Part shown: in pieces, positions 5,701-5,847 of the stretch
Layout: each line of letters opens with the position of its first letter
Numbering within the stretch: position 1 is the stretch's first letter
NCBI GenBank assembly: GCA_026225015.1
Contig: JAMFRY010000318.1
Span: 1-5,847 of the forward strand
Source: Alphaproteobacteria bacterium
GTDB taxonomy: Bacteria > Pseudomonadota > Alphaproteobacteria > Acetobacterales > Acetobacteraceae
Direction: 5' to 3'
Length of the DNA: 5,847 bases
Notes under the pieces: model-generated
Databases searched by the model: none
The model's input: the letters and a program-made list of their open reading frames with translations, nothing else
What the model was told of the DNA's origin: nothing
Made by a program: the position numbers and the translations under genes

Positions 5701-5847
5701 TTACTGCCTGGCGATGGCCTGAATCCGTTCAGCCATCGCCGCGACTCCGTTGCCGCGATTGGTGGATAACGCCGCGATTAGGCCAAGGTCCTTCAGAAAA
5801 ACCGGACTGGTCTGCAAAATTTCCGCGCGCGGCCGGCCGGAATAGAC
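5701..5847 (-). CDS. sufE: SufE-family cysteine desulfuration protein, C-terminal part
   Basis: The last 48 codons of a minus-strand gene end at the TAA at 5703-5701; the N-terminal two thirds lie beyond the window. The visible protein contains YSGRPRAEILQTSPVFLKDLGL and LSTNRGNGVAAMAERIQAIA, aligning with the SufE C-terminus (Escherichia coli: Tyr-Asp ... Pro-Gln-Asp-Ile-Val ... Leu-Thr-Pro-Ser-Arg-Ser-Gln-Gly-Leu-Glu-Ala-Met). SufE takes persulfide sulfur from the cysteine desulfurase SufS and passes it to the Fe-S scaffold. The acceptor cysteine is in the missing part, so activity cannot be judged. The usual L-S-P-S-R-x-x-G-L is here L-S-T-N-R-G-N-G-V, a mild departure. A CsdE-type paralogue is possible. 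A strong hairpin (5710-5740) overlaps its last codons. Confidence 0.85.
   Translation of the reverse strand, partial: VYSGRPRAEILQTSPVFLKDLGLIAALSTNRGNGVAAMAERIQAIARQ
5710..5740. terminator. Strong hairpin at the convergent gene junction, possible bidirectional terminator or 3' stabiliser
   Basis: GGCGATGGCCTGAA (5710-5723) pairs with TTCAGCCATCGCC (5728-5740) through 13 base pairs with a single bulged C at 5719. The loop is TCCG on the plus strand (a UNCG-type tetraloop, closed by A-U) and CGGA on the minus strand. No T-run follows on either strand, so it is not a standard intrinsic terminator. It overlaps the last sufE codons and begins 21 bp after the stop of the small plus-strand gene. 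It may end or protect either mRNA 3' end. Confidence 0.4.

Noticed and set aside
1..5847. CRISPR array, transposase, integrase, tRNA or defence-type genes.
   Set aside because: No regularly spaced repeats, terminal inverted repeats, tRNA-like cloverleaf or such protein motifs were seen; the window looks like stable core genome.

Overview
The window is chromosomal, moderately GC-rich DNA with seven protein genes, two of them cut by the window ends. Gene content, protein style and the recO-parC neighbourhood point to an alphaproteobacterium. An acidophilic Acetobacteraceae member (Acidocella/Acidiphilium type) is my best guess, but it is an inference from protein resemblance and not proven. I see no tRNA, rRNA, CRISPR array, insertion sequence, phage gene or other mobile element.

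Layout. Positions 1-575 (minus strand) hold the N-terminal 191 residues of a membrane protein with an NCS1 (purine/cytosine permease-like) fold. Either it is a transporter or the fold is the input domain of a larger sensor kinase. After a divergent gap of about 100 bp comes a plus-strand run: an M20-family amidohydrolase (677-1810), recO (1844-2572), parC (2575-4791) and a YqhA/UPF0114 membrane protein (4816-5316). Gaps within this run are 33, 2 and 24 bp, so it could be one transcription unit. A tandem pair of perfect TATAAT hexamers inside the end of the amidohydrolase gene could be an extra promoter for recO-parC. A small gene of unknown function follows (98 residues, 5393-5689), with its own 76-bp upstream region containing a near-palindrome and a short duplicated start-site element. 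The window closes with the C-terminal 48 codons of a SufE-like gene on the minus strand (5701-5847), convergent with the small gene and only 11 bp from it. A strong hairpin sits in the 3' end of sufE.

How the genes relate. RecO (recombinational repair) and ParC (chromosome decatenation) both serve DNA maintenance and appear translationally coupled. The amidohydrolase is probably a peripheral amino-acid-conjugate hydrolase. YqhA is a conserved inner-membrane protein of unclear role. SufE belongs to iron-sulfur cluster assembly. The region reads as ordinary core genome. No previously undescribed system is evident. The items most worth a second look are the NCS1-like N-terminus, the small unknown gene with its upstream repeat and dyad, the tandem TATAAT element and the sufE 3' hairpin.
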